Below, piece after piece: positions 56,277 to 64,000 of a stretch of DNA of 64,000 nucleotides. Made by a program: the position numbers and the translations under genes. The notes beneath the pieces were generated by a model that saw only the letters and a list, made by a program, of their open reading frames with translations, did not search any database and was not told the DNA's origin. Within the stretch, counting starts at the first letter, position 1; the number at the start of each line of letters is the position of its first letter. Source of the stretch: DATJPW01 sp963752855 (GTDB lineage: Bacteria; Desulfobacterota; Desulfomonilia; Desulfomonilales; Desulfomonilaceae); NCBI GenBank assembly GCA_963752855.1, contig CAVVZX010000020.1, positions 37,348 to 101,347 on the forward strand, in the 5' to 3' direction.

Positions 56277-57996
56277 TTACATGATACCAACGGCGGCATA
56301 GGCTACTTCGATGGCATCTATTCGAGCATCCCGGACAGCGGTGTCTCCCGAATAATAGATGGCTGCGACGCTCTTTAGAGTTTTCAGGCAATCGGAGAAG
56401 CCGGCCATGCTCCCCAGCCTACACAGGGTCAGGTAGTACAGAATGGCCAACTCAACCGGAGTAAAGATATAGTCTGACCCATCCTTTGATGTAAGGAACG
56501 TTGTAGGCCGCCTTGTTGTGAATGTTGCTATTGGTGTGGACGCCCCCATAGTCGTCGGATGTGTTGAGGTAATCGTTCATGTGGTCCGGATCATTGGTCC
56601 TTTTCGGGTCGCTCATGTCCCTGAGCGGCACGCCATTGCCGCCGAGGTTCGGACCGATCTCCCAGTTCCACTTGCCAATGGAATTGGGTTGGTTCGGATA
56701 CCAGTTGTTTATCATTATCCCAAAAATGTCACTGAAAGACTCGTTTAGAGCGCCGGACTGGTCCTGGTACACAAGATTTGAGGTAGACTCCGTAACACCA
56801 TGGGTGAGTTCGTGACCTATCACGTCCAGGTACCGGGAGTAACTCTCGAACTTCTCGCCGGCCTTGACCTGCCCGTACCACATCCGCCCCTTGTACCATA
56901 GGGCATTGCCCCAGACTGGATTGTTTGCAGCATACGTACAGTTAATCATTGAGACGACGGCCATTCCTTTGTCGTCGATGCTCTTGCGCTTGAGCACGCT
57001 GTTGTAGAAATCGAAAACGAGTTGGGCGTTGCAGTGAGCCGAGACGGCTGCGGTCCACGCGGTCCCGAAGTCCGCCGCCGTGTTTTGGACCGGGTGGGGA
57101 GGCCAGGTCTGATGTCTGATGTCGTCAAATTGGTAATCGAACGTCCTGACAGCTCTCAGTGGGTCATCGAGCTCAAATCCCGCTCCGAAGTTTCTGCCGA
57201 AGAAATCTCGCTTCACTCCCATTTCGTCCACACCCTTGCACGGGACGGGTATGTCTGTGATGCCGGCGTGTGTGGCGAACGAGAAGACGATTTCTGCGGT
57301 ATTTGCGTCTACGAGGAAATCATACGTGGCAAACACTTCGCATGGCGCCCCCACACATCCTCTCATCCCCTTGTTGCTTTCCCGCGCTTGAGGCGGGATT
57401 GCCGGCACATCGGTGAAGTGATAGACGAGGCGCCACGGGCCACCCCGTTCAGGATGATGGAAGAAGTTCGTTTTCGGACCTGATACCGCTTGCAGCGATT
57501 CCATGCTCACGCCACAGAGTTTAGCAATGGCTTCCAAGGCTTGTGTCGGGACTGATTGACGCCAACGGAGAAACATCCGGAACGTCGGCCAGGTCTGCGT
57601 CCATGGCCACCAGGCTACGATCGGTTGCGTCGATCTCCACAACGGCCCTTGTCCCGAAAATCGGAATTGACCGGTTGGTCTGGGAGAATTTGACCAATCT
57701 TGTCCCGGTCAACGGTGATTCGGAAGATGCCTCCAGCCGAAGATCGGGCATGACGGCCGGCTGATTCCGGAGCGACAAGGCCCCTAAGCGCTGACTCCTC
57801 GTGGTGTTCCAGCAGTGACTCGATGTACCGTCTCGCGGCCGTTTCGTCATTCACTTGCACCGAAGCTCTCAGTTCCTCTTTGCTCGAGGCCCGGTTCCAG
57901 GGTGGCAATCGCCCAGGCAAGCCCTTTGGGCGCGGCTTCGGCGCCGGGGCGGTCCAACTCATGCACGTTGAAGTGTAGTGAGTAGAATTTGCTCAT
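56277..57996 (-). pseudogene. M4 (thermolysin-like) metalloprotease, about four frame changes
   Basis: ATG 57996 follows GAGGAGGGG. The N-terminus MSKFYSLHFNVHELDRPGAE lacks a signal peptide. The propeptide-like part continues through two frame changes to PTQALEAIAKLCGV. The catalytic domain has YLDVIGHELTHGVTESTSNL with the HExxH zinc site and ALNESFSDIFGIMINN with the third ligand Glu, then the GGVHTNSNIHNKAAYN substrate-site block. A last change near 56540 leads to the C-terminal helical subdomain (LGSMAGFSDCLKTLKSVAAI). Total about 570 residues. A thermolysin-like enzyme without an obvious export signal is unusual. Confidence 0.85.
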
Positions 57997-58094
57997 AGCT
58001 TCGTCCCCTCCTCGTTTGGTGTTGAAAAACCTTGTGGCGCTAGCCTGAGATTTTCACATCCTCGGCAGTCATCAAGTGTGATTTGCTCCTGGAT

Positions 58095-59013
58095 TCATTT
58101 CCGTTTTCCCGGTTCTTCAAAGTTTTGCTCAATGAATATATTCCATTTCATGGGATACCTTTCCCTTTCAAAATAGTTAACAAGCGCCTCTATCTCCTTC
58201 AACTCAGATTTCCAGTTTAGCACTGCCGTCTTGATGTACGTCTTGTCAGCTGGTGTGAGACTCATGCGTGCCGTTACCGACAGGAGCACATCAATTGCTT
58301 CCTGGAATTGTTTGCGCTGATTTTCTGGCGGTTTCGTTCTCCAAGAGCAAAGAATTTGCACTTATCAGATTTAGATAAATACCAGGCCTTTTCCCCCATT
58401 CACGCACTAAACGGTCGCACTCTTCTCGGGCTCTGGTTATATACTCCGTTCTGTCCGAACCTTCCGAACATTTTCCATAACCAAGATACACATCTGCCAG
58501 GTTGCTCTCCAGCGATCGCTTGAAATCACTAGCCAACTCGTCGGGCGGATTGCCAGGTAGCTTGAAATTAGGATCTGCAAAAAATCGTAATGCCTGATCG
58601 TAAGCGTCTCTTGCATCCTTCAAGTATTTCCTTACCGTTTCTGGTTTCGGATATTGCTTACTCTCTTCTTCCTGCACTGCGAGCATATCATTTACTAAGC
58701 CTATCAGGCGGAAATCAAAGGCGGACTTTTGTTGAGGCAAAATCTTTTTTATAAGATCTATGTTTGGATATTTCGGATCGTTCAAAAAAGTTGCATAGGC
58801 CCTCAACGTAGGATTTAATTTACTATCCAACTGACTTAGGTGTTTAATACCTTCCTTTACCGCCGTTGAAGTCGTCATACCGCGAACCTGACAAAGCAGA
58901 CTACTTGCCATTTCGTCGATGGTGTTATTCAGCGAAACAGAAGTGGCTGAATTGAAAATCAGCAGGCCGAATGCGCCGACAAGAGTGATCAATTCCTTCA
59001 CTTTCGCCTTCAT
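58095..59013 (-). pseudogene. membrane-anchored helical protein of unknown function, one frameshift
   Basis: I start at ATG 59013 (MKAKVKELITLVGAFGLLIF), which gives a single N-terminal helix. A TPR-like helical region follows: TVRKYLKDARDAYDQALRFF and LESNLADVYLGYGKCSEGSD, then REECDRLVREWGKRPGIYLN. A frame change near 58335 leads to RKQFQEAIDVLLSVTARMSL and the stop at 58095. About 305 residues. I do not recognise a family. It stands between the two metalloprotease genes on the same strand. Confidence 0.6.
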
Positions 59014-59066
59014 GATGGGATCCGCAAATTGTCGCCTTATGGCCAAGCACTTAAAATAACCTGGAT

Positions 59067-59162
59067 CTACGAAGAGAAGTAAGCCCAGGCGCCCACGAGA
59101 ATCAGCGCCCAAACGCCAGATGCCACCACTAAGAGCACTGTCGCCAACCAGTAGATTAGCAT
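59067..59162 (-). CDS. possible 31-residue membrane peptide
   Basis: A short frame from ATG 59162 encodes MLIYWLATVLLVVASGVWAL then ILVGAWAYFSS, one long hydrophobic helix. It ends 53 bases before the anchored helical protein. Nothing else supports translation, so this is tentative. Confidence 0.3.
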   Translation of the reverse strand: MLIYWLATVLLVVASGVWALILVGAWAYFSS

Positions 59163-59695
59163 CTTAGCCCCCAGATCACCCGCCGTAAGACGTGAATTTT
59201 TGGAAACTGTGGATTAAGCATCTGGTTAGTCTCTTCCTCCTGCAAGGCTCTTACGTTCAGTCTAATTTGCCGCTCTTCCTGCATAAAGTCGATGTGCCTC
59301 CGCTTCTCCGGCATAAAATCGATGTGCCGCCGCTGTTCTGCTTCTGCATAACATGCGATGTGCTTCAGCTCTTGCTTCCTGATTGTTTATGTGCCTCACA
59401 GGCATCGATGCTTTGTCGCTCTGTCCATCGAACCGGCCTTGTTTCTCCCCGCAACCGGACCGACGTCGCAACAAGGTTGCAGCCGCCGAGTCACAGCGAG
59501 CCGTAACACAGAGATTGACCGAATTGGCATGGTCGCCTCCTGGCGACTCAACATCTCCAAAATGGTGCACGCCTCCGTACGGACGTGTTAGTCAGCAGAA
59601 ATCAGCAACAGCTTTCTTGATAAAGTGTCCGTCAAATTCTGGGTTTTCGCCGGACGCTCCGGTTGATCCTTCTCGCGGCCTTACACGACGGACTC
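59163..59695. other. gap with a short tandem repeat
   Basis: At about 59278-59362 the unit GCATAAAATCGATGTGC with CGCCGC/CTCCGCTTCTC occurs roughly three times with decay. No convincing gene is present. Confidence 0.4.
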
Positions 59696-61193
59696 TCATC
59701 CCACCCTAAAGCTCATGGTTTGACCGGCAGGGCCGATTTCACGAATAATCAATCCCGGAATCTGTCTGGTCCCATAGTTTGGGGGCCAAACCGGTCCCGC
59801 TGACATTCTTATACAGGTCGCCGAATCGCCCATATTTTGGTTTTTTTCCAGGTGGTTCTTCCCATCTGCTTGTATTAAAGCGCACTGGTAGTGCTTGCCG
59901 GGCGATCCGTCTTGATACTCGTTTGAGCCTTTGGTATCACAGTGATAGATAGCCAATCCGCAGGCAGGGCAATATGCATCGATCCCTTGCTGACATCGGT
60001 TTTCAATGATGAAGTATTCATTGTCGCTTGCCGGTAGCGAAGCGCAATATGGTGTTAAAATCATTGCCCTGGATCTGGCGAGAATCCGGCGTATTAAGCA
60101 AGATCTCTTTATCAAACCACCCGGCAAGATATCTGAAGTAGCCACATATAGGCGCAGGAGTGCGGCCGTCATTCAGATGATTTCCCGCGCTCATCAGGCA
60201 GTATTTCCCCAAACCTGCGCTGTTTACGCGGTCGCCGTCCCGCAAACCATAGTCATATAGATCAGGAAATCGACAGAGCATATGGCCGTTCTCATGGCAG
60301 AATATTCCTATACTAACCGATTCCAGGCTGCAAATCTGATAGTCCTCCGTGCTCAAACCTCCGATCGGAATCTTATATTCCGCATTAGTGCGGCCACAAC
60401 CAGGAATTATACGATCCGGTTTACTTGCGGCGCCATTTCTCCGGCGTACATTATGTTTATGGCGTCGATTCTTTCATCACCGTCCGCATCAAATCTGGTC
60501 AGGTCAATGTCCTGTTTTTCTATGTAACTGACGGCCTCCTCTAAGACTTCATTCTTTTCTCGGTAGTGATAATATCCCCTTTTGTGTTTTAGCTTTAAGG
60601 GGCCGAACACCTCGTTCCTGTAATCGAGTCTGTCACCGGACATCATCAAGAAATAGTCGCGAACGGAGCAGAAATTTCCATTTCCGGTGTAACCGGGCTG
60701 ATTCAGCATCCGAGAGATTTCATCTTTGTCGCCTTGAAATGGGACATCTTGAAATTCGACTAAAATGGTGAGCCCCACCACTTTTCCTTTGTGAATCTTT
60801 CGCCCGGGCAGCAGCCCACGATCCGGGCCATAAGTCAGAATTCTGGATTCCAGATTTTCGGGAACATACGGCGTCCGAAGATCAGTCTCTCGTTTCAATA
60901 CCTTCGCTCGGCGAACTTCAGGGGCCTCCTTTTGTCCAGGCTCTAGGCCCTTCGGGGGATTGCCGGTGATGGGCATCCGCTGTTGACACAAGCGCCTCGA
61001 TGGAATTGCCCTGATCGTCCCGGCCCGGTTCAAGCTTGCCGTAGCAGAATAGACCCAACTTTGGATCGTAGACCGCTGTATATCCTTGGTCGTTTTCATA
61101 AAGAGCATAGTTCTCATCCCCGTACACGGTCAGCTCTACAGCAGGACCGTTTTCCTGTGCAATTCGCAGTCTCTCACCCCAGATGCCACTCAT
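59696..61193 (-). pseudogene. M6-family metalloprotease, three or more frame changes
   Basis: The N-terminus from ATG 61193 reads MSGIWGERLRIAQENGPAVE with LYENDQGYTAVYDPKLGLFC, a propeptide-like block without a signal peptide. Next come VGLTILVEFQDVPFQGDKDE and FCSVRDYFLMMSGDRLDYRN, typical of M6 enzymes. After another change, GIFCHENGHMLCRFPDLYDY carries the HExxH-type zinc site (HENGH) and the third-ligand Asp region. The last fragment has EYFIIENRCQQGIDAY and ends VGQTMSFRVG-like. About 500 residues in all. M6 proteases degrade host or secreted proteins in other bacteria; the substrate here is unknown. Confidence 0.82.
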
Positions 61194-61915
61194 GACTTGC
61201 CTCCTCAGAATGGATTGCTATCGCGAGCAACCGGTTTTGGAGAGTTCCCCCTCATTTCATGTTGCTTAATTGACCTTGTCTGGCAATTGTTTTTTCGGCT
61301 AAAGGCATCTGAAAAATTATGTAGACGTCACCAGAATCAGGGCGCCTAACCAGAAGAGGCGAGTAAACTCAGGTATGCGCTCCCGAATTTCGGAGCCTGC
61401 CACCGCCACCGTGCCATTTCTAATGCTCACTCCAAGAGGCTCGAACGGCTGTCGCCGCAGCTACGCAGTACCGGCGCCACACTTTCGTCGCTGCGCCGCG
61501 GGAACATATCCAAGCGCCTCGCTCTTTCATGTCCCCCCCCTCGTCTATACAAACTAACCGGAAGCGACCTATCAATTTGCATCGGGCGTGCCAAGAAGGG
61601 CTCGCGGGGACGTCGTCATGCTAATATGTGAAAATAACTAAGCATTTATAGGTATGCACAGAAGGGCCAATCAGTTGAAGTCAGGTGCCGGAGCGAGTCG
61701 GAATATGTGAAAAACACTTGCGGCCGCGAGGAAGCGAAGATACACAATGAAAAAACAACAAGTTACAGATGTGGGAATTCCACTTATGCTTCTGGCAGCG
61801 TGAGTGAACATCACCTACAAGCGCTGGTTAATTATTTTGGCGGCCCAACGGGGATATGAATTTCACCATCATCGCCGATCTTTGCAAAGGGATATTTCTA
61901 GATAAAACATCATTA
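61194..61915. other. gap without recognisable gene
   Basis: No convincing frame in about 720 bases. A C-run in TTTCATGTCCCCCCCC near 61530 echoes one near 26570. The right end is the AT-rich control region of the TPR gene. Confidence 0.4.
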
Positions 61916-61952
61916 ATAATATTATGATGGACATAAATCATAATATTATGAT
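61916..61952. promoter_or_regulatory. twin AT-rich operator-like palindromes upstream of the TPR gene
   Basis: ATAATATTATGAT at 61916-61928 pairs perfectly with ATCATAATATTAT at 61937-61949 around an 8-base loop. The right arm extends to ATCATAATATTATGAT (61937-61952), a 16-base perfect palindrome, and the left arm sits in a near-identical site. The two centres are 24 bases apart. This fits two tandem operators for a dimeric regulator, 46 bases ahead of the ATG at 61998. Confidence 0.6.
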
Positions 61953-61997
61953 AAGATAATTGAAGTAATATTCCAAACTGAAACGGTTTTTCTTGAA

Positions 61998-63284
61998 ATG
62001 ACAATTAAAGCCTGGGCCGGAATAATCGTTGGAATGAGCCTCATGTTGTGCGACCAGCTCATGGCGGCGGAACACGGAAGACACGATTTCCTCGAAAGAG
62101 CTAATCTTGCCTCAAAAATGGGGCAGAACAGGCAAGCCGCTGAGGCGCTTACTAAATTGATCGAGAGTAAAACCGGGGATGCGGATATCTATTTCAAGCG
62201 GGGCTTGGTCTACGAAAGACTCGGTCGCAATCAAAGAGCTATCTCTGATTACACAAAAGCGCTCGAAATCCGACCTAACATGGAAACGGCATTAAATAAT
62301 CGCGGAGTTATATATTTCAGACTGGGTGAATACCAAAAGGCGACCAAAGACTTCTCTCAGGCGATTCAGTTAAATCCCGGCTATGCCCTGGCTTATTACA
62401 ATCGAGGAAACGCGTATCACGCGGCCGGCGATTTGGACCGATCTCTAGCGGATTTTACCCGGTCCATTCAGATCAACCCTGATTATGCAAAAGCGTACAA
62501 TAATAGAGGCTGGATAAAACTGCAAAAAAATCAAGCCAAAGCCTCAATGAGCGACTTCGATCGAGCGCTGCAAATTGATCCTAGATATACTCTCGCTTTT
62601 TGTAATCGAGGCAAAGCCCATCTCAGCATCGGTGACGGCGCCGGTTCCGTCAAAGATTTCTTCCGGGCCATGGAACTGGATCACAGATTCGCCAATAATT
62701 ATTTTAAGGCAAATGTTCCGCAGTCCGGCTATGCAAGCAATAATGCAGTTTCCCCAAAGCCCAAACACTCAGTTGCTTCCTCATATAAAGTGCACGCATG
62801 GGATTTATTTGAAAAAGATAACCGTGTCGCGGCCACGTCCGGCAGCCCGGGCGTTATTGTTCTCAAGAAAAATCCATCAATGATTAAGCGGAAGCAAAAT
62901 ATCGAGAAGACGTCTCCGGACGAACAACCGGTCCTGAATTTCCTGGCCGCGTGGAGGTCCGCCTGGGAAAAAAAGGATGTCGCCGAATACGGCAGGATGT
63001 ATGTTCCCGATTTTAAACAGGCAAGCATGGATTACAATACGTTTTTGAAATCCAAACGGCATTTCTTTCGCAAGTACAAAAATATACAAGTGGAAACCGA
63101 CCAGGTGGAAATTGAAACTGTCGGGAACGAGATTAAATTAAGATTTGTACAATCCTTCCGGGGAGATGATTATCACGATAAAGGTTGCAAAAGAATGATT
63201 CTGACCCGGGATGAAGAAACCGATTTTAAGATCGTGCAAGAAGAATGGAGTCCGATGCATGACTTTGCGCTGGCGTCGAAGTAA
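61998..63284 (+). CDS. exported TPR-repeat protein with NTF2-like C-terminal domain, 428 aa
   Basis: A signal peptide (AWAGIIVGMSLMLCDQLMAA) is followed by about six TPR units, for example ADIYFKRGLVYERLGRNQRA, ALNNRGVIYFRLGEYQKATK and AYYNRGNAYHAAGDLDRSLA, up to residue 235. A low-complexity basic linker of about 80 residues follows. The C-terminal 110 residues (FLAAWRSAWEKKDVAEYGRM to VQEEWSPMHDFA) look like the Cds6/NTF2-like domain found in periplasmic proteins with L,D-transpeptidase or TPR partners. The TPR part would bind protein; the end domain may bind cell-wall material (inference). The frame is intact. Confidence 0.83.
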   Translation: MTIKAWAGIIVGMSLMLCDQLMAAEHGRHDFLERANLASKMGQNRQAAEALTKLIESKTGDADIYFKRGLVYERLGRNQRAISDYTKALEIRPNMETALNNRGVIYFRLGEYQKATKDFSQAIQLNPGYALAYYNRGNAYHAAGDLDRSLADFTRSIQINPDYAKAYNNRGWIKLQKNQAKASMSDFDRALQIDPRYTLAFCNRGKAHLSIGDGAGSVKDFFRAMELDHRFANNYFKANVPQSGYASNNAVSPKPKHSVASSYKVHAWDLFEKDNRVAATSGSPGVIVLKKNPSMIKRKQNIEKTSPDEQPVLNFLAAWRSAWEKKDVAEYGRMYVPDFKQASMDYNTFLKSKRHFFRKYKNIQVETDQVEIETVGNEIKLRFVQSFRGDDYHDKGCKRMILTRDEETDFKIVQEEWSPMHDFALASK

Positions 63285-63520
63285 CGAATTCAGCGATTCT
63301 CTCCTACAAACCTCCCCGACCGCAATCCCCGCGTCGGATGGAAATCGGCCATAGCCTGATTTGATCCAAACCTGTTTGATTTAAATACGTTCCATATGCT
63401 ATAAGCCGAAAAGGAGCTCCCACGGCAAAATAGGCAGGAGATCGGGGATCGAGGCAACTTCCCTGGTAGCCCAAACCGCAAGGGTCATGGCAATTGAAAG
63501 GTCATGAATAGGACTCCGGA

Positions 63521-64000
63521 TTGAATCCGAGAAACCGACACATCTTCAAAGCCATTATCATAGTCAGCGCCGCTGTATTGTCGCTTTCAGATATGGTCGC
63601 GTTTTCGAATGAAACAGTAGACCTCTTCCGACAGAAGCGATTAATGGATTCTGCCCGGATCTTTCTGGACGAAGGAAAGCGTGAGCTTGCTCGCGGCGGT
63701 TATACGAGATCTATACGGGTCCTCACGCAGGCCATAAACAGGGGCGCTGACCTGGAAGCCTTTAAACTGCGGGGGCAAGCGTACAATTTCATCGGAGCGT
63801 ATGATAAGGCGATTGATGATTTCAGCTCCTACATAAGCGCAGGCGGTTCCGACCCCGAAGGTTACATCCTTCGCGGAGACGCTTACAGCATGAATCTCAA
63901 ACACGAAAAGGCTCTCCCCGATTTTACTAGAGCGATAGAACTCGAACCATCTCGTCCGGACGCCTTTCTGGGGCGTGGGATAGCCCACCTTGGCCTGGAG
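63521..64000 (+). CDS. TPR-repeat exported protein, 3' end beyond window
   Basis: The frame is open to the window edge. There is no ATG at its beginning; I use TTG 63521, which gives a signal peptide NRHIFKAIIIVSAAVLSL. A later ATG near 63593 would lose it. RGGYTRSIRVLTQAINRGAD, AYNFIGAYDKAIDDFSSYIS and YSMNLKHEKALPDFTRAIEL are TPR units. It resembles the TPR part of the preceding gene and starts about 240 bases after it on the same strand, so it is probably a paralogue in the same operon. Confidence 0.7.
   Translation, partial: MNPRNRHIFKAIIIVSAAVLSLSDMVAFSNETVDLFRQKRLMDSARIFLDEGKRELARGGYTRSIRVLTQAINRGADLEAFKLRGQAYNFIGAYDKAIDDFSSYISAGGSDPEGYILRGDAYSMNLKHEKALPDFTRAIELEPSRPDAFLGRGIAHLGLE

Noticed and set aside
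59278..59362. Tandem CGATGTGC units considered as an iteron-type origin
   Set aside because: Only about three decayed units, no DnaA boxes or replication gene nearby.

Overview
The window reads like a chromosomal segment of an anaerobic or facultative Desulfobacterota (deltaproteobacterial) bacterium. This rests on gene content: phenylacetate-CoA ligase beside a molybdenum/iron-sulfur oxidoreductase, a tripartite tricarboxylate transporter, a beta-oxidation cassette, and cytochrome P460. Abundant short palindromic repeats between genes fit too. The species assignment is inference; no rRNA gene or other taxonomic marker is present.

Layout. 0-5 kb: end of a membrane protein, then a minus-strand block of phenylacetate-CoA ligase, ferredoxin and a cytoplasmic Mo-pterin oxidoreductase. 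5-12.6 kb: two IclR regulators, TctB-TctA-TctC, a truncated D-2-hydroxyacid dehydrogenase and an FGGY sugar kinase; the first part is bracketed by two inverted copies of a two-hairpin repeat. 12.8-24.2 kb: alpha/beta hydrolase, GT39-type glycosyltransferase, metallo-beta-lactamase-fold protein, a MazEF-like pair, an acetyltransferase, an AhpD-like protein, a PiT phosphate transporter and Tex. 24.5-31.7 kb: visibly AT-richer, gene-poor accessory DNA with an HNH endonuclease, small secreted and membrane proteins, a SpoIIAA-like protein and an ankyrin-repeat protein. 31.8-39.4 kb: MerR regulator, MFS carrier, nitronate monooxygenase-like enzyme, acyl-CoA ligase, thiolase and 3-hydroxyacyl-CoA dehydrogenase. 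Degenerate tRNA-Glu 3'-half/terminator repeats, all in one orientation, lie on both sides of this cassette. 39.9-49.1 kb: cytochrome P460, a PstS-like protein, hydrolase, VOC protein, DUF4139-type protein, myo-inositol-phosphate synthase and Old Yellow Enzyme. 49.4-55.8 kb: a lasso-peptide-type RiPP locus with its own promoter, HPr-kinase-like protein, PqqD-like recognition element, leader peptidase fused to a cyclase, five tandem precursor-like genes and a nucleotidyltransferase. 56-61.2 kb: M4 and M6 metalloproteases. 62-64 kb: two TPR proteins.

The strongest candidate for something new is the RiPP locus. Its five precursor-like genes share one leader signature, but two of them stop three codons after the conserved Thr and so carry essentially no core peptide. 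Two of the copies are preceded by the same sequence, which includes the 3' end of the cyclase gene.

An important caveat: roughly 25 genes are interrupted by small frame changes with recognisable homology on both sides. Some fall in homopolymer runs and few nonsense changes are visible. Either the sequence carries uncorrected indels or this segment is recently decaying. Interrupted genes are listed as single entities spanning all fragments.
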